A DNA stretch of 64,000 nt, from contig JAJQHD010000048.1 in the NCBI GenBank assembly GCA_021199855.1, positions 1 through 64,000 on the forward strand, read 5' to 3'. The stretch's first letter is position 1; every line of letters starts with the position of its first letter. This DNA comes from Oscillospiraceae bacterium (lineage in GTDB: Bacteria > Bacillota > Clostridia > Oscillospirales > Ruminococcaceae). The notes beneath the pieces were generated by a model that saw nothing but the letters and a program-made list of their open reading frames with translations, was not told the origin of the DNA and made no database searches. Positions 53,692-63,013 of this stretch are shown here, one piece after another. The position numbers and the translations under genes are program-made.

Positions 53692-54419
53692 TGCTGATTC
53701 AGGCTGACCTTCACACACATACAATAGCCTCCGACCATGCCTATTCAACCCTGACAGAAAACTGCCGTGCGGCGGCTGATTTGGGCTTGAAAGCCATCGC
53801 AATGACCGACCACTACGGTGTGATGCCGGATACCGCTCACGAATGGCATTTCACGAATATGAGAGTCCTTCCAAGAACTGTTTTCGGCGTTACCGTTCTT
53901 AAAGGCGCAGAGGTAAACATATATAACTATAACGGCGATGTCGATATGCACGAAGATCTTCTTCAAAAGATGGAGTGGGTGGTCGCATCATATCATAAGT
54001 ACACATTCGATGAGCTTTCTGATGATCCGAAGGTCGTTTCCGACGGCTACATAAAGCTCTGCCAGAACCCGTATATCGACGTTATCGGACACCCTACAAC
54101 CGACTTTTTCCCGTTCGAGCACGAAAGAGTCCTGAAAGTCTTCAAGGAGTATGAGAAGTTAGTTGAGATAAACGAAAGCTCTCTCATGCGCAAGAAGGGC
54201 TCTTTTCGGAACTCAGTTCCGATTTTAAAGCTCTGCAAGAAGTATGAAATCCCGATAGTTGTTGATACCGACGCACATTTTTGGAACGCTGTCGGAGTGA
54301 CTTCGACGGTCGAGAAAGTCCTGAAAGAAGTCGACTTTCCGGAAAAGCTTATCTTAAACAGCGACTGGGAAAAGGTGAAAGAGTGGATTCTTAGAAAGCA
54401 CCCACAGCTTGAACTATAG
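53691..54419 (+). CDS. PHP-domain phosphatase/phosphoesterase
   Basis: A 242-aa PHP protein, YcdX-like. Metal motifs are DLHTHT near the start, MTDHYG, and IGHPTTDF, ending with VDTDAHF. Family members hydrolyse phosphoesters with a trinuclear metal site. GGAGG lies 7 nt before ATG 53691 (TGATG overlap with hprK). It ends in TAG. Confidence 0.88.
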   Translation: MLIQADLHTHTIASDHAYSTLTENCRAAADLGLKAIAMTDHYGVMPDTAHEWHFTNMRVLPRTVFGVTVLKGAEVNIYNYNGDVDMHEDLLQKMEWVVASYHKYTFDELSDDPKVVSDGYIKLCQNPYIDVIGHPTTDFFPFEHERVLKVFKEYEKLVEINESSLMRKKGSFRNSVPILKLCKKYEIPIVVDTDAHFWNAVGVTSTVEKVLKEVDFPEKLILNSDWEKVKEWILRKHPQLEL

Positions 54420-54444
54420 TAATAATTGAAATGGTGACAAAGTA

Positions 54445-55344
54445 ATGCCAAACAGTATAGAAGTTTTGAAGGAAATATCTTCAAAACACGGTTGCAGATT
54501 TCTGATAAACGAGCCTCTTAAAGAGCACACTTCCTTCAAAATCGGCGGTCCCTGCGATATAATGATTTTTCCGAACAGCATAGATTCTCTTAAAGAACTT
54601 ATTTCGGAAGCCGATAGATATATGATTCTCGGCAATGGCTCAAACGTCCTTTTCTCAGACAACGGCTACATGGGAGCGATATTCGTCCTCGGCTCAGACA
54701 TGTCAGAGATAAGCGTGGACGGCGAATATATCACGGCTTCTGCCGGAGCTTCGCTTGCGAGAGTCTGCAAGACAGCACTTGATTCTTCGCTTACAGGTTT
54801 AGAATTCGCCTACGGAATTCCCGGAAGCGTCGGTGGAGCAGTCTTCATGAACGCCGGAGCCTACGGCGGGGAAATGAAAGATGTAGTGTCGGAAGTAACC
54901 TGCATAACTCATAACGGCGAAATCAGAACTTACCAGAGCGATTCTCTTGATTTCGGTTACCGTAGTTCACACTTCACAAATTCGGGCGAAATAATTGTCT
55001 CCGCAAAGTTTAAGCTTCTTGCTGGCGACAAATCCGCAATCAAAGCCCGAATGGACGAACTGATTGCACGCCGCAAATCACGCCAGCCGCTTGAATACCC
55101 GAGCGCAGGCTCTACTTTCAAAAGACCTGAAGGAACATATGCCGGACTGGTAATCGAAGAGTCAGGACTTAAGGGCTTTTCTATTGGCGGCGCAAAGGTT
55201 TCCGACAAGCACGCAAACTTCGTGATAAACACCGGAGGCGCCACAGCCGCTGACGTCATGAACCTGATTTCCCACATAAAGAAGACAGTTTTTGAGAAAA
55301 CCGGCTATCAGCTTGAATGTGAAGTCAAGCTGATAGAGGAATAG
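54445..55344 (+). CDS. murB: UDP-N-acetylenolpyruvoylglucosamine reductase MurB
   Basis: A 299-aa FAD enzyme that reduces UDP-GlcNAc-enolpyruvate to UDP-MurNAc. FAD motifs are LGNGSNVLFSD and GIPGSVGGAVFMNAGAYGGE; AGSTFKRPEG holds the catalytic Ser. The short length fits the type II MurB common in Firmicutes. It ends in TAG, so TAG is a normal stop here. Confidence 0.95.
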   Translation: MPNSIEVLKEISSKHGCRFLINEPLKEHTSFKIGGPCDIMIFPNSIDSLKELISEADRYMILGNGSNVLFSDNGYMGAIFVLGSDMSEISVDGEYITASAGASLARVCKTALDSSLTGLEFAYGIPGSVGGAVFMNAGAYGGEMKDVVSEVTCITHNGEIRTYQSDSLDFGYRSSHFTNSGEIIVSAKFKLLAGDKSAIKARMDELIARRKSRQPLEYPSAGSTFKRPEGTYAGLVIEESGLKGFSIGGAKVSDKHANFVINTGGATAADVMNLISHIKKTVFEKTGYQLECEVKLIEE

Positions 55345-55366
55345 GCTTTAATCTGGGAGGAAAAAT

Positions 55367-56227
55367 ATGAAAATCGTCATCGTAACGGGAATGTCGGGAG
55401 CAGGGAAGTCGAGCGCCATCAACTATCTTGAAGATATCGGCTACTACTGCATCGACAATATGCCTCCCGAAATGCTCCTAAGCCTCGCAAGATTCATTAT
55501 CGGCACAGATAAGCTGGTAACAAAGCTTGCAGTTTCCGTAGATATCCGCTCTGGCGAGCTTTTCTCGAAATTCGAGGACTGCGTAAACGCCCTGAGAGCT
55601 CCCGATGTCGAGCTGTCAGTTCTCTATCTCGATGCCGACGACGACACGCTTGTCAAAAGATACAAAGAGACACGCCGCAAGCACCCACTTGATGCCGAAG
55701 CGTTCGGAAATCTGTATAAAGCCATCTCCCTTGAACGTGAAGAGACCGAAAGAGCCAAGGAAATGTCCGATTTCTACATCGATACGACCGACTTCGGAAT
55801 GGCTGATTTCCGTGCCGAAATGGCGGAGTTCTTCACCGATAAGGGCGCAAGAATGGCAATCAGCGTAATCTCCTTCGGCTTCAAGTACGGAATCCCAAAG
55901 GATGCGGATTTGGTTTTCGATGTAAGATGCCTTCCGAATCCGTATTACGTCCCGGAGCTCAAAAACAAGACTGGGCTCGACAGCGAAGTATATGACTATG
56001 TCATGTGCTTTTCTGAATCAAATGAAGTGTTCAAGAAAATATACGACCTCCTCAGTTTAATGGTGCCCATGTACGAAAAAGAGGGCAAGCCCCGACTTGT
56101 AATCGCATTCGGCTGTACCGGCGGCAGACACCGTTCCGTCAGCTTCGCAAGAAGAATGGCAGACGCCCTGTCAGCGGACAAGCTCAGCGTAAGGGTAGAG
56201 CACCGGAGCTTAGAGCAAAAATCATGA
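55367..56227 (+). CDS. rapZ: RapZ/YvcJ family nucleotide-binding protein
   Basis: A 286-aa protein with Walker A GMSGAGKSS (8-16), and the C-terminal signature FGCTGGRHRSVSFARR that binds nucleotide. In Gram-negatives RapZ guides decay of the GlmZ RNA; in Bacillus YvcJ affects competence. It overlaps whiA by ATGA. The yvcK gene usually found between them is absent. Confidence 0.92.
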   Translation: MKIVIVTGMSGAGKSSAINYLEDIGYYCIDNMPPEMLLSLARFIIGTDKLVTKLAVSVDIRSGELFSKFEDCVNALRAPDVELSVLYLDADDDTLVKRYKETRRKHPLDAEAFGNLYKAISLEREETERAKEMSDFYIDTTDFGMADFRAEMAEFFTDKGARMAISVISFGFKYGIPKDADLVFDVRCLPNPYYVPELKNKTGLDSEVYDYVMCFSESNEVFKKIYDLLSLMVPMYEKEGKPRLVIAFGCTGGRHRSVSFARRMADALSADKLSVRVEHRSLEQKS

Positions 56228-57174
56228 AAGTAAAATCGACAGAATCCTTCGTATATAAAGTAAAATCCGAAGCGGCAGAATCCGTAACTGGCAGAAAAAA
56301 GTCTGACGCCTGCCTTTTGGGAATGTTACTTCTGAGCGATAATTCCGATGGCATTGTCTATAAAACCGATAACGAGGTCTGCAAAGACCTGTTTCTGAGG
56401 CTAATCCGGCACATAATCCCTGATGATAGCAATATTTGCGAAGAAGTTGTCCGCCATCGTGGCAGACTTCCTGAGTACAGAATCTCAGTTTCTGAGAAAA
56501 GTGACACAAATGCGGTTCTCAATCGTCTCGGAATATTGGATGTTGACTCCGGCAAGATTCTCAATCGTGCGGACAAGCTTGCCGACTCCAATTTCGGTGC
56601 GTTCATGACCGGAGTATTCCTTAGTTGTGGCAGGGTGACAGACCCGAGCAGGGAATACCATCTGGAAATCGCAGTTCCTGAGAATGCTGATATGAGACTG
56701 TATGACGGAATCAGCGAACTTCTGGAAAAACACATTGGGCTCATTCCGAAACGCCTCACCCGCGGAGAGAAAAAAATCCTTTACTTCAAGGACAGCGAAA
56801 ACATTGAGGACATGCTGACATTAATTGGCGCCACCGGCGCAAGCCTTGAAGTGATGAACACTAAGGTCTATAAAGACATTCGGAACCGTGCCAACAGGGC
56901 AACCAATTGCGACACAGCCAACCTTGAGCGCCAGAATGCATCAGCTCTCCGGCAACTTGAAGCAATAAAGACAATTGAAAACTCTCCCAAAGGGCTTTCT
57001 CAGCTTTCTGACGAGCTTCGGGAGGCGGCAACACTCCGACTGAAATATCCCGAGTACGCCCTGAGCGAGCTTGCATCGGAATTCAATCCGCCACTGTCTC
57101 GTTCGGGAGTCAATCACAGATTTAAGAAACTAATAGAAATTGCGGACAACATAAACAAATCCAAAGAAGGGTAA
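56224..57174 (+). CDS. whiA: WhiA family DNA-binding protein
   Basis: A 316-aa protein with the WhiA N-terminal LAGLIDADG-like region (AFMTGVFLSCGRVTDP), then a C-terminal helix-turn-helix (LKYPEYALSELASEF). In Gram-positives it acts in division and chromosome segregation. It is coupled to rapZ and lies 2 nt before dnaE. Confidence 0.92.
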   Translation: MKVKSTESFVYKVKSEAAESVTGRKKSDACLLGMLLLSDNSDGIVYKTDNEVCKDLFLRLIRHIIPDDSNICEEVVRHRGRLPEYRISVSEKSDTNAVLNRLGILDVDSGKILNRADKLADSNFGAFMTGVFLSCGRVTDPSREYHLEIAVPENADMRLYDGISELLEKHIGLIPKRLTRGEKKILYFKDSENIEDMLTLIGATGASLEVMNTKVYKDIRNRANRATNCDTANLERQNASALRQLEAIKTIENSPKGLSQLSDELREAATLRLKYPEYALSELASEFNPPLSRSGVNHRFKKLIEIADNINKSKEG

Positions 57175-57176
57175 CT

Positions 57177-60100
57177 ATGGCGAACTTTGTTCATCTTCAT
57201 GTTCATAGTGAATATTCGCTTCTCGACGGTGCTTGCAGGCTTAAAAGCTTAGTCAACCGTGTCAAGGAGCTGGGGATGGATTCTGTCGCTGTGACCGACC
57301 ACGGCAATCTCTTTGCGGCTGTCGAGTTCTACAAGATAGCCAAAGCCGCCGGAATAAAGCCAATTATCGGCTGTGAAATGTACGTCGCCCCGAGAACAAG
57401 ATTCGACAAGGCGGGGAAGATAGACAACCCATATCACCTGATAATCTTATGCAAAAACGAAACCGGCTACAAGAATCTCTGCAAACTGACATCGCTGTCC
57501 TATACTGAAGGCTTCTACCGCAAGCCAAGAATCGATTTTGAACTGCTTGAAAAGTACCATGAGGGTCTTGTCTGCCTGTCCGGCTGTATTGCAGGTGAAG
57601 TTCCGAGATTGCTAAGTGCCAGGGACTATGACAACGCAAAAAAGACGGTTCTTAAATATAAGGCACTTTTTGGCGACGACTACTACATTGAGGTTCAGAA
57701 TCACAACTTCTCTGACGAGACTGATATACTGCCGTATCTTTTCAAACTGAGCGACGAAACTGGCGTCAGACTCGCCGCAACAAACGATGCACACTATATA
57801 AATCGCACCGATGCACCTGCCCAGAAGGTGCTCATGCGAATCGCAACAAATACTGCACTCGACGACCCGGACGGCATGAGCTTCCCGAACGACGAGTTCT
57901 ACATCAAGTCTGAAAAAGAAATGCTTTCTGCATTCTCAGGTCATCAGGAAGCAGTTTACAATACCGCAGAGATAGCAAACAAGTGCAACGTAGAATTTGA
58001 ATTCGGAGTAACCAAGCTCCCAGCATTCTCAATAGAAGGCGTCGCCGATAACGAAGCATATCTCCGGCAGATGAGCCTTGATGGACTGAAAAAGCGCTAC
58101 GGCGACAATGTCACCGACGAAATCAGGGAACGCCTTGAATATGAGCTGAGCGTAATCTCAGGCATGGGCTATGTCAACTACTATCTCATAGTCTGGGACT
58201 TCATAAACTATGCTAAAACCCACGGAATTCCTGTAGGTCCCGGCAGAGGCTCGGGAGCCGGAAGCCTGGTAGCCTACTGCATCGGCATAACCGGAATTGA
58301 CCCGATTAAATATAACCTGCTTTTTGAGAGATTTCTCAATCCTGAAAGAGTTTCAATGCCCGACTTCGATATCGATTTCTGCATCGAGGGCAGGCAGGAT
58401 GTCATTGACTATGTAAAACGCCGCTATGGTGAGGATCATGTAGCACAGATAGTCACATTCGGAACAATGGCGGCAAAAAACGCCATCAGAGACTGCGGCA
58501 GAGTCATGGGTCTACCATATAGTATAACTGATAAGGTTGCCAAGGCTATTCAGTTCGGAGATACTCTTGCAAGTGTCAAGGAGAATTCCCCTGAAATTAA
58601 GGAGCTCTACAATTCTTCTCCGCAGGTAAAAGAGCTTATCGACATGGCGGAGCAGATTGAAGGTATGCCACGGCACTGTTCAATCCATGCCGCAGGAGTT
58701 GTAATCACGGCAGGACCCGTTTCCGACTACGTTCCACTGATGACAAACGACGGTCAGCTTGTGACTCAGTACACGATGGGCGTTCTTGAAAATCTGGGAA
58801 TCCTTAAAATCGACTTTCTGGGTCTTCGGAACCTGACGGTTATCCGCGATGCTGTAAGAGAGATAAGAAAGTTTGAACCCGATTTTGATATAGAGAAGAT
58901 CCCTCTTGATGACAAAGAGGTCTACAAAATGCTCGCTGACGGAGACACTGTCGGAGTTTTCCAGTTTGAATCGCAAGGAATGACGAGCACAATTATGCGC
59001 CTTGTTCCTGAAGACATAGAAGACCTGATTGCTGTAATCTCTCTTTATCGTCCCGGACCGATGGATTCCATTCCGACTTATATCCGGAACCGTCACAACA
59101 AAAACCTGATTACCTATAAAACACCTCTTCTGAAGCCGATTCTGGACGTCACCTACGGCTGTATCGTTTATCAGGAGCAGGTGATGCAGATTTTCCGGAG
59201 TCTTGCCGGCTATTCATACGGCAGAGCGGATATAGTCCGCCGTGCTATGTCCAAAAAGAAGCATGATGTCCTCGAAAACGAAAGAAAAGCCTTCATCTAT
59301 GGCGAGAAGAACCTTGATGGCTCGGTCAACTGTTGCGGATGTGTAGCAAACGGCATCTCCGAGAAGATTGCAAACGAGCTTTTCGACGAGATGACAAGCT
59401 TCGCTTCCTATGCCTTCAACAAGTCCCACGCCGCTGCCTATGCAACAGTTGCATACGAAACGGCATACCTCAAGCGCCACTACTTCAAAGAGTACATGTC
59501 TGCGCTTATGACAAGCGTTTTAGATAATGTCGCCAAAATCACCGAGTATTCCGCTGAATGCGAATCGAAGGGCGTCAAAATCCTCCCACCTGACGTAAAT
59601 GAGAGCAGAGAGATTTTCGTGCCAAAAGAGAACGGCATCCGCTATGGCTTGCTCGCTGTCAAGAGCTTAGGAAAGAGTGCAATAAACGCTATTTTGCGTG
59701 AACGTGAGAGAAACGGCAAATTCACATCTCTGGTGGATTTCATCCGAAGAACCCATGTGGCAGAGGTAACCGTCCGCTCAATAGAAAGCCTCATAATGTG
59801 TGGAGCTTTCGACTGCTTCGGGACAAATCGCAGACAGATGCTTTCAAGCTATGATACAATTCTTAATGCCATTTCAAGCGAATCAAGAGCCGGGATAGAC
59901 GGTCAGACGGATTTATTCGGTGTTGCCGAAAAGACGTCAACAGATATGACAATCCCGTATGTTGAGGAGTACTCTCTTGCAGAACTACTTGAGATGGAAA
60001 AGGAGACAACTGGAATCTATATCTCTGGTCATCCTCTTGCGGAGTATTCCGGCTGGGCATCCGCCTCGGGAATGACTACAGCAAAGAAGATAATCGATGG

Positions 60101-60638
60101 CGTCTCTGACAATCCGCCAACCTACAAGGACAAGCAGGAAGTCAGCATAATGGCTATCTTCCGCTCAAAAAGGGTTCATAACACAAAATCGGGGGCTATG
60201 ATGGCATTCTGTGTGGTTGAGGATGCAACATCAGAAATAGAGGCTATCGTATTCCCAAAAACCTACGAAACAGCGAGAAATCTTCTTATGAGCGGAACAA
60301 GGCTGGCAATAACCGGCAGGCTTTCTCTCAAGGATGACGATACTCCGAAAATTCTTGTAGACGGCATCCAGAATGCAGATGACTATGTTGATGAACTGAA
60401 GAAAAGACCTTTGTGTCTTCAGCTTAAGTCGACCGATAAGGATAAGATTTCTGCACTCCGAAAGCTCTGTGAGGAAAACAAGGGCTCCGGAAGGCTCATA
60501 GGCTACCTGTCTGATGTCAGAAAATCCACCGACATCAAGGGCGCAAATTCAATCAATATCAGTTCTCAGACCATTTCCGAGCTGATTAAGATATTCGGCG
60601 TTGAAAACGTCAAGTTTACCGTCAAGAAAGGACAATGA
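57177..60638 (+). CDS. dnaE: DNA polymerase III alpha subunit DnaE
   Basis: A 1153-aa replicative-type polymerase. The PHP domain opens with HLHVHSEYSLLDGACR; the catalytic PDFDIDF has D396 and D398; the C-terminal OB fold runs to about 1100. No proofreading exonuclease is fused. It is of the DnaE1 type. The ATG is 2 nt after whiA. Its last codons overlap the GH26 gene's possible upstream ATG. Confidence 0.95.
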   Translation: MANFVHLHVHSEYSLLDGACRLKSLVNRVKELGMDSVAVTDHGNLFAAVEFYKIAKAAGIKPIIGCEMYVAPRTRFDKAGKIDNPYHLIILCKNETGYKNLCKLTSLSYTEGFYRKPRIDFELLEKYHEGLVCLSGCIAGEVPRLLSARDYDNAKKTVLKYKALFGDDYYIEVQNHNFSDETDILPYLFKLSDETGVRLAATNDAHYINRTDAPAQKVLMRIATNTALDDPDGMSFPNDEFYIKSEKEMLSAFSGHQEAVYNTAEIANKCNVEFEFGVTKLPAFSIEGVADNEAYLRQMSLDGLKKRYGDNVTDEIRERLEYELSVISGMGYVNYYLIVWDFINYAKTHGIPVGPGRGSGAGSLVAYCIGITGIDPIKYNLLFERFLNPERVSMPDFDIDFCIEGRQDVIDYVKRRYGEDHVAQIVTFGTMAAKNAIRDCGRVMGLPYSITDKVAKAIQFGDTLASVKENSPEIKELYNSSPQVKELIDMAEQIEGMPRHCSIHAAGVVITAGPVSDYVPLMTNDGQLVTQYTMGVLENLGILKIDFLGLRNLTVIRDAVREIRKFEPDFDIEKIPLDDKEVYKMLADGDTVGVFQFESQGMTSTIMRLVPEDIEDLIAVISLYRPGPMDSIPTYIRNRHNKNLITYKTPLLKPILDVTYGCIVYQEQVMQIFRSLAGYSYGRADIVRRAMSKKKHDVLENERKAFIYGEKNLDGSVNCCGCVANGISEKIANELFDEMTSFASYAFNKSHAAAYATVAYETAYLKRHYFKEYMSALMTSVLDNVAKITEYSAECESKGVKILPPDVNESREIFVPKENGIRYGLLAVKSLGKSAINAILRERERNGKFTSLVDFIRRTHVAEVTVRSIESLIMCGAFDCFGTNRRQMLSSYDTILNAISSESRAGIDGQTDLFGVAEKTSTDMTIPYVEEYSLAELLEMEKETTGIYISGHPLAEYSGWASASGMTTAKKIIDGVSDNPPTYKDKQEVSIMAIFRSKRVHNTKSGAMMAFCVVEDATSEIEAIVFPKTYETARNLLMSGTRLAITGRLSLKDDDTPKILVDGIQNADDYVDELKKRPLCLQLKSTDKDKISALRKLCEENKGSGRLIGYLSDVRKSTDIKGANSINISSQTISELIKIFGVENVKFTVKKGQ

Positions 60639-60640
60639 CA

Positions 60641-62200
60641 ATGAAAAAATTACTTCAGGGCTTAGTCTGTATGCTCACAATAGCGGCAATACTCTGTACT
60701 ACAGCCTGCGGCACAGCTGTTATGGAGAACGCCACCTTCGGCGACGTAAGAAGTGAGTACAACACATCGCTTGACCTGAGCGAGAATACCTACACTGAGA
60801 ACAATGCTCCGAGCGACTACTATCAGCTTCTTGAATTTGAGAACGCAACCTTAGGAGGAAACTGCTCCATCAAGACTAACGATCTTTTCTCCGGCGGCTT
60901 GGGCGTTACCGGGCTTAATTCCGACAGCGATTCCATGGTGCTTACTTTTGAGATAGAGAATTCTGGTTTCTACAACCTGACAGTTTCCTCATACACGTCG
61001 TCAGCAGGTAGAATCAACTATGCCAATCTTGACGGAAGCTATATCGGCTCTGTAGAAAACGATGTGGCAAACGAAGTCTGTGACGTAACTCTCGAATACA
61101 TCTATCTGAGTGCAGGCACTCACGAGTTCTCGATGACAGTGAGCTGGGGCTGGGTCGATTATGACTGCCTCACCATAACTGCTTCCGATATAAATATCGA
61201 GGATGTCTATAATGTCACCTGTTCTCTCTCAAACGAAAACGCTGATGACAACACAGTAAGGCTCTATAATTTCCTCTGTGATATTTACGGCAAGTACACT
61301 CTCACCGGTCAGTTCGCCGACGCAAGCAGAGACTCTGAAGAGTATGAGTGGATTACATCTATCACCGGCGAAGAGTTTGCGGTCTTAGGTCTTGACATGA
61401 TGAATTACACCCCCGTTGCACAGGCAAACAACGCTACAACAGAAACTGTCGAGAGAGCATATGACTGGTACGTAAATTGCGGCGGAATAGTCCAGATTTG
61501 CTGGCACTGGCAGTCACCGGAAGGCTATGTTTCCGATAATGGAGAATGGTACAGCTCCTTCTATACTGAATATTCAACCATCGACCTTGACAAGGCTATG
61601 AACGGCGAGGATGACGAGCTCTATAACCAATTGGTCGAGGACATGCACGAGATAGCTTCCAAGCTCCAGATTCTCCGCGACTATGGAGTTCCAGTTCTCT
61701 GGAGACCGCTTCATGAGGCATCTGGCGCATGGTTCTGGTGGGGAGATTGCTCCGCCGAGAGCTATATCGCACTTTACAGACTCATGTACGAGATATTCAC
61801 TGAGGAATACGAGCTCACAAACCTCATCTGGGTCTGGAACGGTCAGGATGCCGACTGGTACCCGGGCGACGACGTTGTCGACATAATCGCATGGGATATC
61901 TATCCCGGCGAGAACGAATACTCATCTCAGGCGGCAACATTTATCGAAGCATACAAGTGCTCTGATGAAACCAAGCTTGTAGCTCTTTCCGAAAACGGCT
62001 GTATTCCCGACCCGGACAACCTTCAGCAGGACAATATCCACTGGCTCTACTGGGGAGTATGGAGCGGCGATTTCGTCTACACATGGAAGGGCTATAACGA
62101 GTCCTACACCGAAGAAAGTATGCTTATAAAAGCATACCAGAGTGACTATACACTGACACTTGCCGAACTGCCGGATCTGACAAAGTACCGGCTTGATTGA
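60641..62200 (+). CDS. GH26 beta-mannanase lipoprotein with CBM35-like domain
   Basis: A 519-aa lipoprotein: signal peptide and lipobox TTAC (Cys23), a CBM35-like beta domain (about 60-185), then a GH26 domain. The acid/base is E359 (LHEASGAWFWWG) and the nucleophile E451 (SENGCIP). It would cleave beta-1,4-mannan outside the cell. ATG 60641 has AAAGGA upstream and follows dnaE; co-transcription with a replicative polymerase is unusual. Confidence 0.9.
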   Translation: MKKLLQGLVCMLTIAAILCTTACGTAVMENATFGDVRSEYNTSLDLSENTYTENNAPSDYYQLLEFENATLGGNCSIKTNDLFSGGLGVTGLNSDSDSMVLTFEIENSGFYNLTVSSYTSSAGRINYANLDGSYIGSVENDVANEVCDVTLEYIYLSAGTHEFSMTVSWGWVDYDCLTITASDINIEDVYNVTCSLSNENADDNTVRLYNFLCDIYGKYTLTGQFADASRDSEEYEWITSITGEEFAVLGLDMMNYTPVAQANNATTETVERAYDWYVNCGGIVQICWHWQSPEGYVSDNGEWYSSFYTEYSTIDLDKAMNGEDDELYNQLVEDMHEIASKLQILRDYGVPVLWRPLHEASGAWFWWGDCSAESYIALYRLMYEIFTEEYELTNLIWVWNGQDADWYPGDDVVDIIAWDIYPGENEYSSQAATFIEAYKCSDETKLVALSENGCIPDPDNLQQDNIHWLYWGVWSGDFVYTWKGYNESYTEESMLIKAYQSDYTLTLAELPDLTKYRLD

Positions 62201-62239
62201 CGCAAAATCCTACACTAAAATATATTTGGAGGAATTACA

Positions 62240-62863
62240 ATGATTAAACTACTATTCCAAGGCGACAGCATAACCGACATGGGTAGAGATCGTGAGAACA
62301 TCCACGACCTCGGCTGGGGCTATCCGAGATATGCCGCACCCGCACTCAAGGAGCTTTGCCCGGACGTCGAGTTCGAGTTCGTCGATCTGGCAATCGGCGG
62401 GGACCAGACAAGTAATCTTGTCGAGCGTCTGGAGAGCGACTTCGTCGAGGTTCAGCCGGATATCTGCTCGATTCTCATCGGCATCAACGACGTATGGAGC
62501 CACGCAGGCGAAAGGGACTGGATGAGCGACGAGCAGTTCGAGAAGAACTACAGAACTGTCTTGGACGCACTCAAAGAGAGAACTAATGCCAGAATCATGC
62601 TCATGGAACCGTTCCTGATTCCCGTTCCCGACAAGCTCTACTTCAGAGAAGACCTCTACAAGAAGACGGAAGTCATAAGAAAGCTTGCCCGTGAGTATGC
62701 AGATGTCTATGTCCCGCTTGACGGACTTCTCAACTCCGCATTCATAGGCGATGACCCTGTGTCATTCGCCGAGGACGGCGTTCATCCGACCGAAAAGGGC
62801 GCAAGGCTCATCGGTAAGATTTATGCCGAGTACATGAAGAAGATTGTAGACAAAATCAAGTAA
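62240..62863 (+). CDS. SGNH/GDSL hydrolase
   Basis: A 207-aa SGNH esterase. Block I is LFQGDSITD (nucleophile Ser), then AIGGDQ, GINDVW and the C-terminal DGVHPTEKG. No signal peptide. Relatives deacetylate carbohydrates. It follows the mannanase by 39 nt, so it may deacetylate mannan products. GGAGG precedes the ATG. Last gene of the run. Confidence 0.9.
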   Translation: MIKLLFQGDSITDMGRDRENIHDLGWGYPRYAAPALKELCPDVEFEFVDLAIGGDQTSNLVERLESDFVEVQPDICSILIGINDVWSHAGERDWMSDEQFEKNYRTVLDALKERTNARIMLMEPFLIPVPDKLYFREDLYKKTEVIRKLAREYADVYVPLDGLLNSAFIGDDPVSFAEDGVHPTEKGARLIGKIYAEYMKKIVDKIK

Positions 62864-62873
62864 TCAGAATTAC

Positions 62874-62907
62874 GGTGCGCTTCTCTGAAAAAGGGAAGCG
62901 CATTTTC
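62874..62907 (+). terminator. Terminator of the murD-to-SGNH run
   Basis: TGCGCTTC (62876-62883) pairs with GAAGCGCA (62895-62902), followed by T4. Confidence 0.85.
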
Positions 62908-62942
62908 TTCAGAAAAATAGAGCTTTATAGTGCACGGGGTTC

Positions 62943-62971
62943 TTGAAATATGTCGCTTGAAGTGGTATAAT
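62943..62971 (+). promoter_or_regulatory. Promoter of recJ
   Basis: TTGAAA (62943-62948), 17-nt spacer, TATAAT (62966-62971). Confidence 0.85.
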
Positions 62972-63013
62972 AACTCCATTCGCAGATATTTTCGGACAAA
63001 GGAAGGAAACGGC

